From positions 63,866,864-63,930,863 of the forward strand of contig CM077115.1 in the NCBI GenBank assembly GCA_039619475.1: a DNA stretch of 64,000 nt, read 5' to 3'. The first letter of the stretch is position 1, and the number at the start of each line of letters is the position of its first letter. Source of the stretch: Icerya purchasi. Taxonomy: Eukaryota; Arthropoda; Insecta; Hemiptera; Monophlebidae. The notes beneath the pieces are model-generated. The model searched no databases, was not told where the DNA came from, and worked only from the letters and a program-made list of their open reading frames with translations. The position numbers and the translations under genes are program-made. Positions 10,960 through 21,919 of the stretch are shown here, piece after piece.

Positions 10960-13310
10960 TAAACGGTTGTTGTAATTTCATTCGTCAGTTATTGCTTTGA
11001 TGATGGATAGTGTCAACATACTTTGACTTATTGTTAGTTTCTACCAAAAATTATGTGTTGATAACTACCAAAAAAATTGAATTACTATTAAATGCGCAAT
11101 ACTGGATCCTTACGAGGAAAATATTTTTTAATCGATTCGGTCATTTAAAGTATTTTTAACTCTTTTTTGTACCTACCAAAAATTGCAACATTACTTTTCC
11201 TCAGAATTCTGTTTTTTGTGTCCGCCGTACCTTCTATTTGAGATACGAGTCTTGAGGATTTATTAGTCGTAATTGTCTTCTTTTTTTATTCTATAATTTT
11301 AATACATTTGCAAAGAATTTTTCAATATAAAACTTGTCTTATTTTTTACTCTATTCATTCTTAGTTGTTAACGATTGCTGTTGTCTAAGTTCTCTCAGTA
11401 AACTTGTCGAGTCTCCTAAACGTACAGCTTTCTTTTGGTAAACATTTTCAATAACCCTAAATTTTTCGCCACATTTTGGTGCAATTCCCTATATACGTAT
11501 GTTCCTACGTAAGTTTTCCTAAAATATACCGTGATCAATAAATCATGCGCTGTACTTGTTTACCGAAACATTCAAAAATTTAGGTTTACAGTTCCAATTT
11601 ACATTATAGAATTGACTTTCCAATGGAAAAATTCTTCCATTTTATTCTGACGGTACTGGAAAATTACAAAAGTGTCGCCCACATATCTAAACTAACATTT
11701 ATATTTGTATTTTAGTACAACGTCATTATCAATACTCTCACAATTAAGTTGAAAATAATTTGTAAGTGCTTCAACCTCATATTTATTCGCATTGATGTGT
11801 TTACAAAATTTTCTGCCAGATAAAAAGATATTAACTTCTGTAATTAAATTAGTGTTAAAAATGAAATCTTCCTTAAACATTTTATTCTTGACAATTTCGA
11901 TTTTATCCGCTACGATCACTATCTATAGGTGGTTTGTAATTCCTTAAAGCAGGTGCGCACAGTTTTGTCTTACCTCGTCTGCAATTTTCTGGGAAACATC
12001 CTACAAGCTGACTTCCACCTGATGGTATTTCCATGAACATCTAATGAAACAAAGGTTAAATTTAATGTATTGTTAGGTAATACTATACTCTGATATACTT
12101 TCATCCTGGAGAGTTTTTATTTAATATTTTGAATTTTTGATGTAACTTTCCTTTGGCTAACTAAATATTTTAGCTAATTGTTGTTTAACACATTCCATAA
12201 TTCTATACTAGGAATTTTAAACTAGCGAGCAAGGTAATAATTCAACCTAGAGTCCAATTAAAATAGCTGAAACTGTGTACGTCTAATATTTCAAAAGACC
12301 AGTATGCTAGTTAGTTCGTGAAATAATTTTATATTTGCACCTTCTGCTAACGCATGTTTCACTTGGACAGGAAGTAAACGCTTATCCCGGCAATATTTTA
12401 AAAACAATAAATCGGGTAATTATTCTCCCCCTTTTTTTTTATAGTAGCCGTGGCTTTAAAAGAAATCGAATTTTCTTATACGCATATTTTTGACAGATGC
12501 TAAGTCAAAACAGGGACCGTTTATTTAACGTGATCGACTGCGCGTCTGTGGGAAATAAAAATTTCGAAAAATTGTTTACACTACTTCTCGGAAATGTAGA
12601 ATTTTTTTTTGACATTTTTATATTTTCTGAATCATTCTATTAGCATTCTACGTAGGAATTCTAAAAATTGCAGAACGGAAAATGTCAGATCTGCAGTTAA
12701 TACATATATTATAATGCTGCGAACTATTAAATTAGTTATTACTGTTTTGTATTTTTTTTTTTTTCATTTGATACAAAAAATTGTTCCTAGCGAACTGAGT
12801 TAATCTAAGCCGACCTAGCAAGAAGTTTGAGAAATAACGTTTCTCACTAAAAGAATCGCGTTTACGTCGCAAAGATATAAATCTGCAGCAAGTCTAAGAA
12901 GGTTTTCAGATGTCCATCTTCAGCAAGTGTCCAATCCATCAGGTGGCCAGTTTACTCTGTTGTTAGTTAAACATGGTCAATCAAGCGTGATCAAATGATA
13001 CCGACCCAGCAACAGTGCGTCAAGCAATCAAAAGGAACAAGAATGAAGTGATAATATAAAACTTAGATTAAGCAATATCATTGTCGCCCAGATCACCTAA
13101 ACTTTTTTCTTCTCATAGATAAATACCAGTTTGAAACTCTTGCTTTAACGTTACCTATTGGAATGTTCCCGAATAATATTACGTTTATTTGGTGTTTTAA
13201 GGCAGCTACAGTTTGGTTTTTAAATTTTTTTGTTAGTTTTTTTTTTTTTTTTGATGAGGATAACTTTAATAACCACAAATTTGTTTTTATTTTAGATAGA
13301 TAATTAGTTT
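10960..13310. other. AT-rich intron, one unexplained minus-strand coding-like stretch
   Basis: Mostly featureless. On the minus strand between about 12050 and 11690 two overlapping frames look protein-like: one with IPSGGSQLVGCFPENCRRGK, the next (11919-11692) a 75-residue Lys/Asn/Ile-rich frame. I do not recognise either, and neither starts at a convincing site. Homopolymer T runs occur near 12430, 12600, 12755 and 13240. Confidence 0.35.
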
Positions 13311-13322
13311 AGTGCTTGGATA

Positions 13323-14187
13323 GCATCAGTGGAAGGAGAAAAGGATGGTGGAGATAGCGTTAAAAGAACACTTAAAGAGTCGGAAACAATAGGAAGATTG
13401 AAGGACCTGTAGAAGAGGAAATATAAATGATGGCTTGTAAGATGGCAACAGATTTTGCAGTAAAGATAGAACAAAAGGACAGAAGTCTAAAGGACTCTCC
13501 ATGATCTATCCTCATCGACGTCTCCCCAAATTGACTTTCTTTGGATTGCCGGACATTCAGAGCATTGATGGAAATGTAGCCGTCGACCACCTTGCTAAAA
13601 GCTGCAGCTTCCAATGAGAATTTTATTAGTAGGGTTCACGCACACAATATTCTTCTTCCAACTAAATCCTACCATCTTAGGCACTCTGTTTATGTTCCTC
13701 TATTCGCTAATCCTAATTCCTTTTATCTCTCGATTAACCCCGTTCATTCTCATCCTTGGTTCTACGATTTTCACAGTTTGCGTCAGTCTATAATTACTAA
13801 ACTATCTCACCTCCGTTTCTCGCATGATCTCTTTCCTTTTTCTCTGAATCTATTTTCCTTGGCTGCATCTCCCTTTTGTTCATTGGATCCTAAAGGTTCC
13901 CAGTATGTTTGTGATGCGAATCACGTGCTCTTCGAGTGTTCTAGTTTATCACGCGAGCGTGAGTTACTTTATTGTCATCTTTTAAAGCTTGGTCTTCCTG
14001 CTCCTTTCAACGCCTCCTATCTTCTTTCTTTGCCTATTCTCTTATTTGTTCCTGTTCTAGAGGTGTTCCTTGATTCCATTGTCGATAAAATAAAAATATA
14101 GTTTCTGTTCTGTTTTATGCATCTCTTTCATTTTGCTAGGCTAATGCTCTCTGGTAGCAAACCCAAGGGGGTTAAAAAAAAAAGAAA
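13323..14187 (+). mobile_element. 5'-inverted (twin-primed) I/R1-like LINE with 10-bp target duplication
   Basis: The direct repeat tgcttggata flanks the unit at 13313-13322 and 14188-14197. From about 13513 to 14187 the + strand encodes the end of RNase H (QIDFLWIAGHSE, then a frameshift to IDGNVAVDHLAKS) and the C-terminal tail. Tail motifs are HPWFYDFHSL, VCDANHVLFECSSLS and LGLPAPFNASYLL, with an A-rich 3' end at 14174-14187. From 13323 to about 13512 the code lies on the opposite strand: ESFRLLSFCSIFTAKSVAIL and, in a shifted frame, IVSDSLSVLLTLSP, which are earlier RNase H motifs. The upstream part of the element is thus inverted relative to the downstream part inside one pair of target duplications. 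Confidence 0.85.
13592..14101 (+). pseudogene. C-terminal tail of LINE ORF2 (Cys/His domain)
   Basis: An open forward frame covers the tail that follows RNase H in I/R1-type ORF2 proteins. The pattern HPWFYDF, a histidine-containing HLRFSHDL, and CDANHVLFEC form the conserved Cys/His cluster of this region. The frame lacks its own start; it is entered by frameshift from the RNase H motif just upstream. It is part of the twin-primed insertion at 13323-14187. It matches tails on the minus strand at 10.3 and 40.3 kb and on the + strand at 6.6 kb, showing that one LINE family is repeated through this locus. Confidence 0.75.
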
Positions 14188-14879
14188 TGCTTGGATAATT
14201 CTGAATGACTTTTTGGTTAAACTTCTTCATACGTTACTATGAACAACTGATCGTTTTTGGTGTTACTTATTGAAGATTGTAGTTCGCTGACTACGAAGAC
14301 GTACCTATGTAAATTCATAACTGCTTTTCTGTATTATTTCGATCCTTCACCAGTCTTCACTTGTCTACATTATACTCAGAAGTAGACATAAACTAAAAAG
14401 AGAAATAATATTACTCGTTTTAAAGTAGGGTCAAGGGAAATTAAAAAGGAGCGATATTTTAAATCGGTTTATATTTATTGTTTCATGACCTTTTCACTAT
14501 TTACATCAGTAATGTAGTTCACCAATTATAAAAACTAAATATACACGTATATTGTAATGAAAGTGTGATGTGTCCGTGCTTCGCGCTTTACTATTTTGCT
14601 GAATATCAAAGTGCAAACCTGTAATTGTATTCGCAATTACTGTGAGTAAAGCTAATATGCTATAACTGTTTGATATTCGTTTTTCTCGCACTCTGTATTA
14701 CGCTGGATAATATGTGATATATGAAGAATATTTGGTCAACTATAACCACTGTAATGAGTCAACGGTATTATTTATGTGTTGTGTAGTAATAATTAGACGC
14801 AGTTGTGTCAAGACCTACGAAATATTAAAGATAATAATTATATGTAGGTGAATACATCCTGTTTGTTAAAATGGTATAA

Positions 14880-15330
14880 TAAAATAAACTTTAATAACAA
14901 ACAATATAGAACAATAAATTAGATAAATACCTATTTAGAAACGTTTTCGGGCATAACCCATCATCAGCTAACACTAACTTAAAGGAAACTTAAAACATAC
15001 TGAAGTGAATATAGGGAATACATGTGTATATATAGTAAATGTAAAGAGGAATAAACATGGCAGGTATAAAAATCTATAGGTTGAAAATGCTAATAATTAA
15101 TATAAAATATAAAATAAAACAAGAAGACAAAAAGTTAAATTTTTATATTAAACAGTGGATTATTATTATTAGGTGTTTGGTCATTTAAAATATTATTTTT
15201 ATATTTATTTATATAATAATTTTCTGCAATGTTCATATTATTACCTTTGTGATAAGTGGCCAGGATGGTTACAGTATTTTCTATTGAATTAGGTTTATGT
15301 TTATTTTTAGATAATAATTATTTCTAAGAA
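14880..15330 (-). mobile_element. Penelope-like element, 3' end of ORF and hammerhead-like 3' region
   Basis: On the minus strand a frame ending near 15140 reads NTVTILATYHKGNNMNIAEN and then YYINKYKNNILNDQ. This matches by eye the conserved C-terminal end of Penelope-like proteins (the segment with LHxxNKGxxxxxxEExxIYK and ILNDQ). Downstream on the minus strand, at 14967-14943, is CTGATGA followed by TGGGTTATGCCC and GAAAAC. That resembles the hammerhead ribozyme core (CUGAUGA, stem II, GAAA), which is known from Penelope-like terminal repeats. The reverse transcriptase and most of the endonuclease are missing, so this is a 5'-truncated copy. Confidence 0.65.
14943..14967 (-). other. Hammerhead-ribozyme-like core motif
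   Basis: Read on the minus strand: CTGATGA, one base (T), a GGG/CCC stem with a TTATG loop, then GAAAAC. It departs from the ideal core by the extra T before stem II and one extra A after GAAA. I could not find clear partners for stems I and III or the NUH cleavage site, so activity is doubtful. Confidence 0.4.
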
Positions 15331-15428
15331 TGCAACACACTAAGGTAACGTTGAAATTTTTTGCTGATAATTAATCGGAATATATGTAACACTTTGTAAG
15401 ATAAATTAATACATTTTGTTCCATTTAG

Positions 15429-15569
15429 GTATTTTTTCATATTCTCACATGGATTTCGAAACAGACAGAAATCGAGGGCCAGATGGTGATCCATCTCTAA
15501 CCGAAATGACAACAAAAGCTTTAAGTATTTTACAAAGAAATTCGAAAGGGTTTTTTCTGTTTGTGGAAA
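15429..15569 (+). CDS. Alkaline phosphatase, second visible exon
   Basis: The acceptor is ccatttag and the donor is the strong gtaagt. The first two bases complete the glycine codon begun at 8910. The exon reads GIFSYSHMDFETDRNRGPDG, then DPSLTEMTTKALSILQRN and SKGFFLFVE. This is the family segment H-M-x-Y/F-E-x-x-R, P-S-L-x-E-M-T and GFFLxVE that leads into the metal site. The closing glutamate corresponds to the Mg-binding Glu of animal enzymes (Glu311 in human placental numbering). Length 141 bases keeps phase 1 at both ends, so joining to neighbours is exact. A Penelope-like fragment lies about 100 bases upstream, and a DNA transposon about 350 bases downstream. Confidence 0.95.
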
Positions 15570-15916
15570 GTAAGTAATATTATGAATGAATTTATTAACG
15601 TTCTTTGAGAGTTGCGAAGAAATTTTACCCTTCCTTCGGTAGGAAAAAAAAAAAAAAAAAATGATTATAACTTCAATATAAAAATGTTATAACGATAATA
15701 ATATGAAATGGTAAAACAGGATTATAATCCCCATTTCGCTGTAACTCAAATTAAAATGCAAAATAGTTGGAACAAGTTTTCGATTTATTCTTGTTATTCT
15801 TTTATACACATTATTCTGACGTTTTATGAAAAACCCCTTTTCAACTGTTTCTCTTTATTATAGTTGTTAGCCTTCTAAGAAGAAATGTCATGACTTCATA
15901 TCACTCAGAATGTCAA

Positions 15917-16122
15917 GGGTCCATTTCAACAGCCCCCCCACTTTAACATGTTTTTTAAATTTATAGTGCAATCGTTTGTGCATCGTTTGTGCAGAAATGT
16001 GCACAAACTTTCATCGTTTGTGCACATCCCTATCCCATGATATTGGGGGGGAGGCTGTTAAAACGTTGGCCCTCCACATTAATATTTTTTTGCAAAATAT
16101 AGTGCAATCGTTTGTGCATCGA
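15917..16122 (+). repeat. Left terminal inverted repeat of the DNA transposon
   Basis: It contains a self-complementary block in which gtttgtgcagaaatgtgcac is followed by its near inverse tttgtgcacatcccta, then a G-rich spacer and the phrase ggctgttaaaacgttgg. The outer ggctgttgaaatgg-type phrase thus recurs about 140 bases in, so the repeat is itself compound. Confidence 0.85.
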
Positions 16123-17100
16123 CTTAATTTAACAATAAATAATTTCATAGAATCATTTATTGATAAAATATGTAATTTTAAAAAATCATCTAATCTTAAT
16201 GGTGTATCGGCATGCTTTAGAACTATTACAAAATGCTTTTTCATTAATAACTTTATCCATTTTTTTTTTAAATCTGTAAATTTTCTTTTCTTCATGGGCT
16301 TAAAATTTTTAAAATTTCCTTGATATGTATAACTGAATATAGCTACAGAATTCAATACTGGTTTTGTTGGAAGAATACCTTTTAATTCGCTTTTACATAA
16401 AGTGCAAACAGCAATTAAAAGACAATAATTTAACCAATCCTCATATATTTTTGCTCTTTTATACATTAGGAAACAAGGAAGTCTTGTTTCTTGCCAAAAA
16501 TATTTATGGAATAAATTAGTCCGTAAATGAGACTTTAAAATATTGTAACGTTTTATCCTAGTGATACCTGTTCTCTTATCATTGTAAATAATATCACGAT
16601 ATTGTACGCTACTCCACTATTCAGCAGTTATTTGGAATCACTGTATTTATTGTTCAAACTCATTGTTAAATTTATTTTTATCGTAGTTATTTGGAATATC
16701 AATTTTAATGTATCCATATATTTTTCCTCATTTTCTAAATCATCAGTTGTAGAAGATTCACTACATTTTTCATGTTTCTTGTCATCTACAGTTACCTCTA
16801 TCTGTTGTATATCTTCAAAAATACTGATACCTAATTTTGTTAATATATCATTTCTGTTACATTTACCATAGTATACAGTGATTTTGGTGAAATTTCGTAA
16901 TTTAATTCTTTACATATGGCATTCCAAACAAAGTTTGATAGTCTAATGCAGACCTTTTCTTGGTCAAATATATTCTGTAGATGTTTTTTAATTTCATCAG
17001 TAATTTTATTCAGAGATACCTTTAAGTGACATATGATACTGGAAATATCCTGTAAAAATATATTTATAACTTCTTTTGAATTTTGAGATGCAAATAATTT
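16011..17100 (-). pseudogene. Unrecognised coding remnant inside the DNA transposon
   Basis: A minus-strand frame (17100 to about 16870) reads VIKLFASQNSKEVINIFLQD and continues with KITDEIKKHLQNIFDQEKV and SNFVWNAICKEL. It shifts frame near 16865 and continues to about 16650 with an acidic stretch. After a gap, 16466-16011 encodes KIYEDWLNYCLLIAVCTLC with a CxxC pair, then a Lys-rich region that runs into the left inverted repeat. The composition looks like a protein, with a possible zinc-binding N-terminal region. No DDE motif or known domain could be identified. Transposase origin is inferred only from position. Confidence 0.5.
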
Positions 17101-17589
17101 TATAACCTTTTGTATAACATATACTATTTGAACAACTTTAACGAGGATGAATCTATTGAGGGTTATAAAAATATTTTTGTTTATAATTCGAGTGGATTTA
17201 TTAAAAAATTTTTCGCCTTTGAAAGCTGCACTAATGCAGATAGTTATAGGCTATGTTCCATTTACAAAAGTAAAATATTCAGTGAGAAATTATGTATTTC
17301 AAATATTACTTTACTGATTATTTTTGTACTCGATTTTATTATTTTCCGCGTCATAATGTATAAATTTTATACTTTGTAAAATTCAATTTAACATTTATAA
17401 TATGTCTTATTAAAATTTTACAAAATCAAAATATTATTTGTATTTAAAAAATTTAAATAATTAACAGCTTTTTAAATGATGTTTGTTTCGATTTTTTTTT
17501 AAACGATTATTTTGCAATGAACTAATACTCCAGCAACTTCATAAGCCACTTTTTATTAATTTTGTTAGATAATATTTTAACGATCCCCC

Positions 17590-17868
17590 AACTATTTTTC
17601 TTCCATATTGTGGGGGATAGGGATGTGCACAAATGGTGAAAGTTTGTGCACATTTCTGCACAAACGAAGCACAAACGATTGCACTATATTTTGCCAAAAA
17701 ATATTAATGTGGGGGGGCCAACGTTTTAACAGCCTCCCAATATCATGGGATAGGGATGTGCACAAACAATGAAAGTTTGTGCACATTTCTGGACAAACGA
17801 TCTACAAACGATTGCACTATAAATGAAAAAAAAAATTAAAGTGGGGAGGGGGCTGTTGAAATGGACCC
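17590..17868 (-). repeat. Right terminal inverted repeat plus an extra subrepeat copy
   Basis: The part at 17665-17868 mirrors the left end. Further inside, 17590-17664 repeats again the block with gtttgtgcacatttctgcac and gatagggatgtgcac, so this end has the palindromic block twice and the left end once. The inner copy of the C-rich phrase is reduced to gatcccccaac. Confidence 0.8.
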
Positions 17869-18489
17869 GAATGTCAATGCTACCTCAATCATTTTGCGCC
17901 AGTATTATAATTTTCGGTCTGACGAACACACGACGTAAAAGTTCCATCTATTGTTTCTTTAATCACATCCGTCGGTTTAGTTGACGCTGTCTTGGCAGAC
18001 CGTGTTAACTAAAACGATTCAACAATAGTACTTGGAACTGTTACATCTTGCGCTACCAAACTAAAGATCGCAATTGCTGGCGACAAATAACTTGGGTAGC
18101 ATTAACATCATAAGTGGTATGCAAGCAAACGCCCTTTGGAGGTTTACTGCAAGAGAGATTCAGCAGAAAATTAGGTTTTTATAAAATGTTAGAATAATAT
18201 AAATAAAAGAACAACAAGAGTAAAGTAAAAAACTAAAACCTCCAGAACACAAAATCCTAATTTTAATGTTAAAACAAATGTTTACACTCCTGCTCTCCAA
18301 AAGGAAATATGTATACAGTGTAAGCAAAGGGTGAAGAAATAAAAAAAAATATTACGGATGAAAAAAAGGTGAATCAGAAACATCGAATACCATAAAATTG
18401 ATTAACTAACCATTTTAATGCTTCAAATCGTCCTACTCCGTACCTCCGAGAAAATATTATCACGACCCTGCTATCTGTTTCCAAAATCT

Positions 18490-19260
18490 TATTTAAAAAC
18501 CAGGCTTTTCCAGATTAAATAGCAAAACGAACTGTCTGATTTCAGAGAGACCCACACAAAAGTTCTTCAAGATGGTTCAATATTACGACCTGTATTGTAT
18601 ATTGTATAAGCATCTGACCGTCCGAACTCTGATCGTGTCGCAACTTTAATATATACTGGCGATAAAATGATACTGACGGTAACAAAATTCCTGCTGAAGC
18701 ATCAAATTAACTGTAGGATCATCTAAAAACATTTTAGCGATAGTTCGGAAAATAGTGTATTTAAATTCAAAAAAATTTAGACATATCATCTTCTCTAGAG
18801 GCATATTTTACAGATCGTACTCAAAAATGAATCGGCACCGATCAAAGACTTTAAATATCTAGGGTTACATTTGAGCAGAACATTAACATGAAAAACATAC
18901 ATCGAACAAAGGGAAGAACGATAAAATCCAGAAATTTATAATAGTTGTTATATGTCAAATATTAGCAAATAAAATAAATTCTTGAACGCATTTTGATGTA
19001 TGACTGAAAATTACAGGAATTTAAATAAAATATAAAAATATTTCAGAATATAGTTATAGTCATCGATACTCTTTTGTTTGTTTGTGTTGATAAAAAAATA
19101 AGCCTGCGAGCTTGCGTTCCATTAGAGGAGAAATTTGTCATCACGGTAACCGATATCAGAATAGAATTGAAAATACCGAAACGCTTTGGCTCTAATATTA
19201 CGAGGTAATAGCTTATATACTAGTGGACTTAAACACATTCATGTATTAGAGTTAAATGTT
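18490..19260 (+). pseudogene. Decayed Jockey-like LINE, RT C-terminal half
   Basis: Forward frames contain SILRPVLYILY, a worn QGSxLGPxLFxLY motif, then IYTGDKMIL where the FADD motif should be. APIKDFKYLGLHLSRTLT is the hallmark thumb segment. Near 19150 a YQNRIENTETL stretch resembles the end of Jockey ORF2. At least six stops or frameshifts separate these, so it is an old copy. Start and end are approximate. Confidence 0.55.
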
Positions 19261-19269
19261 AAAAGATAG

Positions 19270-21710
19270 AGCTTACTATTTTATTATTTTACTTACCCTC
19301 CCTGAGACTTTATGTAAAATAATTCATCTTCTTCATTCGAGTTCTTATTAACCCTGTTATTTCGGCTATTTATAAATAAACGTCTGATACAGCTTACAGG
19401 AAAATTTTGAAAAACTTAAAATTTATTTTTTTGGCATAAAAGGGGGGTCATAAAGCTTTGCACAGCTGATGAAGAACGCTTGGACCGATTATATGCCAGA
19501 AAAAATCAGCCGGAGGAAAACCGAAAATTGAACATTTATCGAATGAATGAATTATATGAAAACACCAGTTGTACATTAGAGTATATAAAATAAATGTTCT
19601 GATGAAATAACGGATATCTCTCTTGATTCGAGTGATTTGCCAATAGCACAAAAACAATCTGGAAAAGAACGTTCTTCGTATAATTGTTTTCATTAGGGCA
19701 AACTCGTGCTACCAGAACTCCAGGTTTGACCTGTTGAATTTGAGAATTTATTGTTCAGTACCTACGAAATAAATAAATATATTTGAGAAAAACATTCGCG
19801 TCTACAATTCACTTGTTTTTATTTAAGGATGAATTCCTCTCGCTGCGAACTGTGATGGCTATGCAAATGCTAAAATAACGTCCACTCTCGAATCTCAAAA
19901 ATCTTCCTTGGACATTGACGATCGAGGCAGCAGGATGCAAAGTCGCTTATTTTACTAATAAAATCAAAAATGGATCATGGAAATTTGTTGCACTCAAAAA
20001 GAAACTTCTCTCAGAATCAAACGCAGTGCATCCTTTAGCAAATTAATTTGCTATTGGCGCTTTTTTTTGTTTTTACAACTCCGTGGAGATATGGTTACTC
20101 TAAATTTATATCTGTACAACCTATCAAATCTTAAGCTGTCTTTTCCCATTTCGTCTAATTTATTTTCCTAGACGAAATACAACAAATCGTTTCATACTCA
20201 TATAAGAAATATTCTGACTGCAGTTAAAAGAAACTTATTTTGATTTCCTTTCTTTACCAAACGAGCTCCATTAGTTCTCCTATTCTATAATTCCACTCTT
20301 ACTGAGTTTCTACTCGGCCAAATATCTTATCACTAAACGCCGAAGTGCTGTCTTGTTATCCCAATCACAGAATCATTTTTATAGACTCTTCAAGTCACAC
20401 AACAATATAAAATACGTCGTTGACACTCACTATATGAAATTGTTTGGTTTCGTCTATCATTCCGATTTACAATACTATCTACTGAACCCTTTGCGATCAA
20501 TTTCATTATTGAAAGTTTAATCTCTCCGAGCAATGCTGACATCTTTGCTGTACTAATTCTCTCTAAGTTGGTTATCGTATCTAAACAGTTTCCACAATAT
20601 TCACCAATACCCTATTACAAAAAAAATTGTTTAATCGATGTTTCTGTATTGTGCCAGCATGGGTCCCTCTTCACACGTTGGTATCGAAGAAATACACTTG
20701 TAAACAACGCGGCAAAAAATGTTCCATCACTCACCCAGTATGAAACATCGCGGTCCGCAACGCCATCAGAAGATTTCAACAAAAAACACTAAAATCTGAA
20801 TTTCCGTTATAGGTAAAAAAGACATTTTTATGGGAGCATCAGGGCTTTTCGAATGAAACGGATAATTTAATAACTTATTTCGATCAAACGAAAAAAAAGG
20901 TAGAAATAACCGAGTTTGGAGATATAAAATGATGGTAACGTTTCCTTAAAAACCAACATAGTCGCTGTTTTGAGAAGGGAAAAAAGGGGGAATTTTAAAG
21001 CGTCGTTAAAGAAGACGGTGCTAAGCGGGAAATGTTTAGATTATCACTACCGATAGTCAAGTTTTACCATTATATTGTTCGATTTCCTTTTTTATTCTTG
21101 TTTTTAGTATCATTTTAATATTTATTCTGTATTATCGTTCCTCATTCATCGCGACGACTTTAACGTCTAAAGAGCGAAGAAATGTAAACAATAGAAAACT
21201 GAAAGCAGCGAAAATTAATGTGTCAAAAAAAATAATAAAAAAAAAAACAAAAAAAAACAGATAAAAAGAACTTCTGAATGAAAATTGGTTCAACAGGAAT
21301 ACTAGGAAATTAAGAACTGGCAAAAATGTATAATCCTCTATTCGCCGTGAACGAAGATACTTAGAAATTCAAATTGTATTTTTCATCAGTGCCTTGCCTT
21401 CGTATGCATTCATACAGAAATTATTTCAAACTTTCATGTTTCCTTTCTGTTTGTACAACAAAAACACTTCATTTAATAAAAGAAATTAATAAAGAAATGG
21501 TCTTCAGTTGATTGCAGTAAATATTTTCACCTTCCATCATAAAATTCCAACTATGCTTTATTATTTTTCACATTGATTTTGTCCTACCGCATGTACTTCG
21601 TAAATAAAGTCCCGAAAATCCGTAATTTTAGTTTAAATTTACCCGCAAAAAATCCTGACCTTGCCCCATGCATGCTCATTCCGAATTATTAATTCATAAA
21701 TTAATTCTCC
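19270..21710. other. AT-rich intron without recognised features
   Basis: No conserved motif found on either strand. A forward frame near 19460-19580 reads ADEERLDRLYARKNQPEENR and looks protein-like but is short and unassigned. Frames at 19977-20171 and 20568-20792 show no recognisable domain. Confidence 0.4.
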
Positions 21711-21715
21711 GACAG

Positions 21716-21910
21716 GTGGAAAAATAGATCACGCTCACCACTTCAACAATCCGTACAGAGCGCTGGAGGAAACGCTTGTTCTCGAATCTTCGTTACTTGC
21801 TATTTTATCCAGAATCGACTTACGAGAAACGTTAGTAATAGTAACTTCTGATCACTCACACGTTCTAACTTTTGGAGGAGTGTCTGCACCGTCCGGCAAC
21901 AGCATCTTAG
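21716..21910 (+). CDS. Alkaline phosphatase, third visible exon (metal site)
   Basis: The acceptor is tccgacag and the donor gtaacg. The exon completes an AGT serine codon from the previous exon and then reads GKIDHAHHFNNPYRALEETL, ending with GNSIL and a split glycine codon. IDHAHH holds the zinc ligands Asp and His (316 and 320 in human placental numbering). TSDHSHVLTFGG holds Asp, His and His (357, 358, 360). Most family members have VEGGxIDHAHH; here the join gives VESG, a Gly to Ser change beside the metal-binding Glu. All visible ligands are intact. Length 195 bases keeps phase 1 on both sides. Confidence 0.95.
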
Positions 21911-21919
21911 GTAACGATT

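Larger units (their letters stand above)
15917..17868. mobile_element. DNA transposon with about 205-bp inverted repeats and 9-bp target duplication
   Basis: The 9-base repeat gaatgtcaa directly abuts both ends (15908-15916 and 17869-17877). Termini read gggtccatttcaacagcc inwards from each side, and the inverted repeats extend over roughly 15917-16122 and 17665-17868 with few differences. A 9-bp duplication with long inverted repeats and GGG ends points to a Mutator-like or Merlin-like element (inference). Inside, the minus strand keeps coding-like sequence from about 17100 to 16010, broken by at least one frameshift. I do not recognise a catalytic domain, so it may be internally deleted or only partly preserved. 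Confidence 0.85.
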
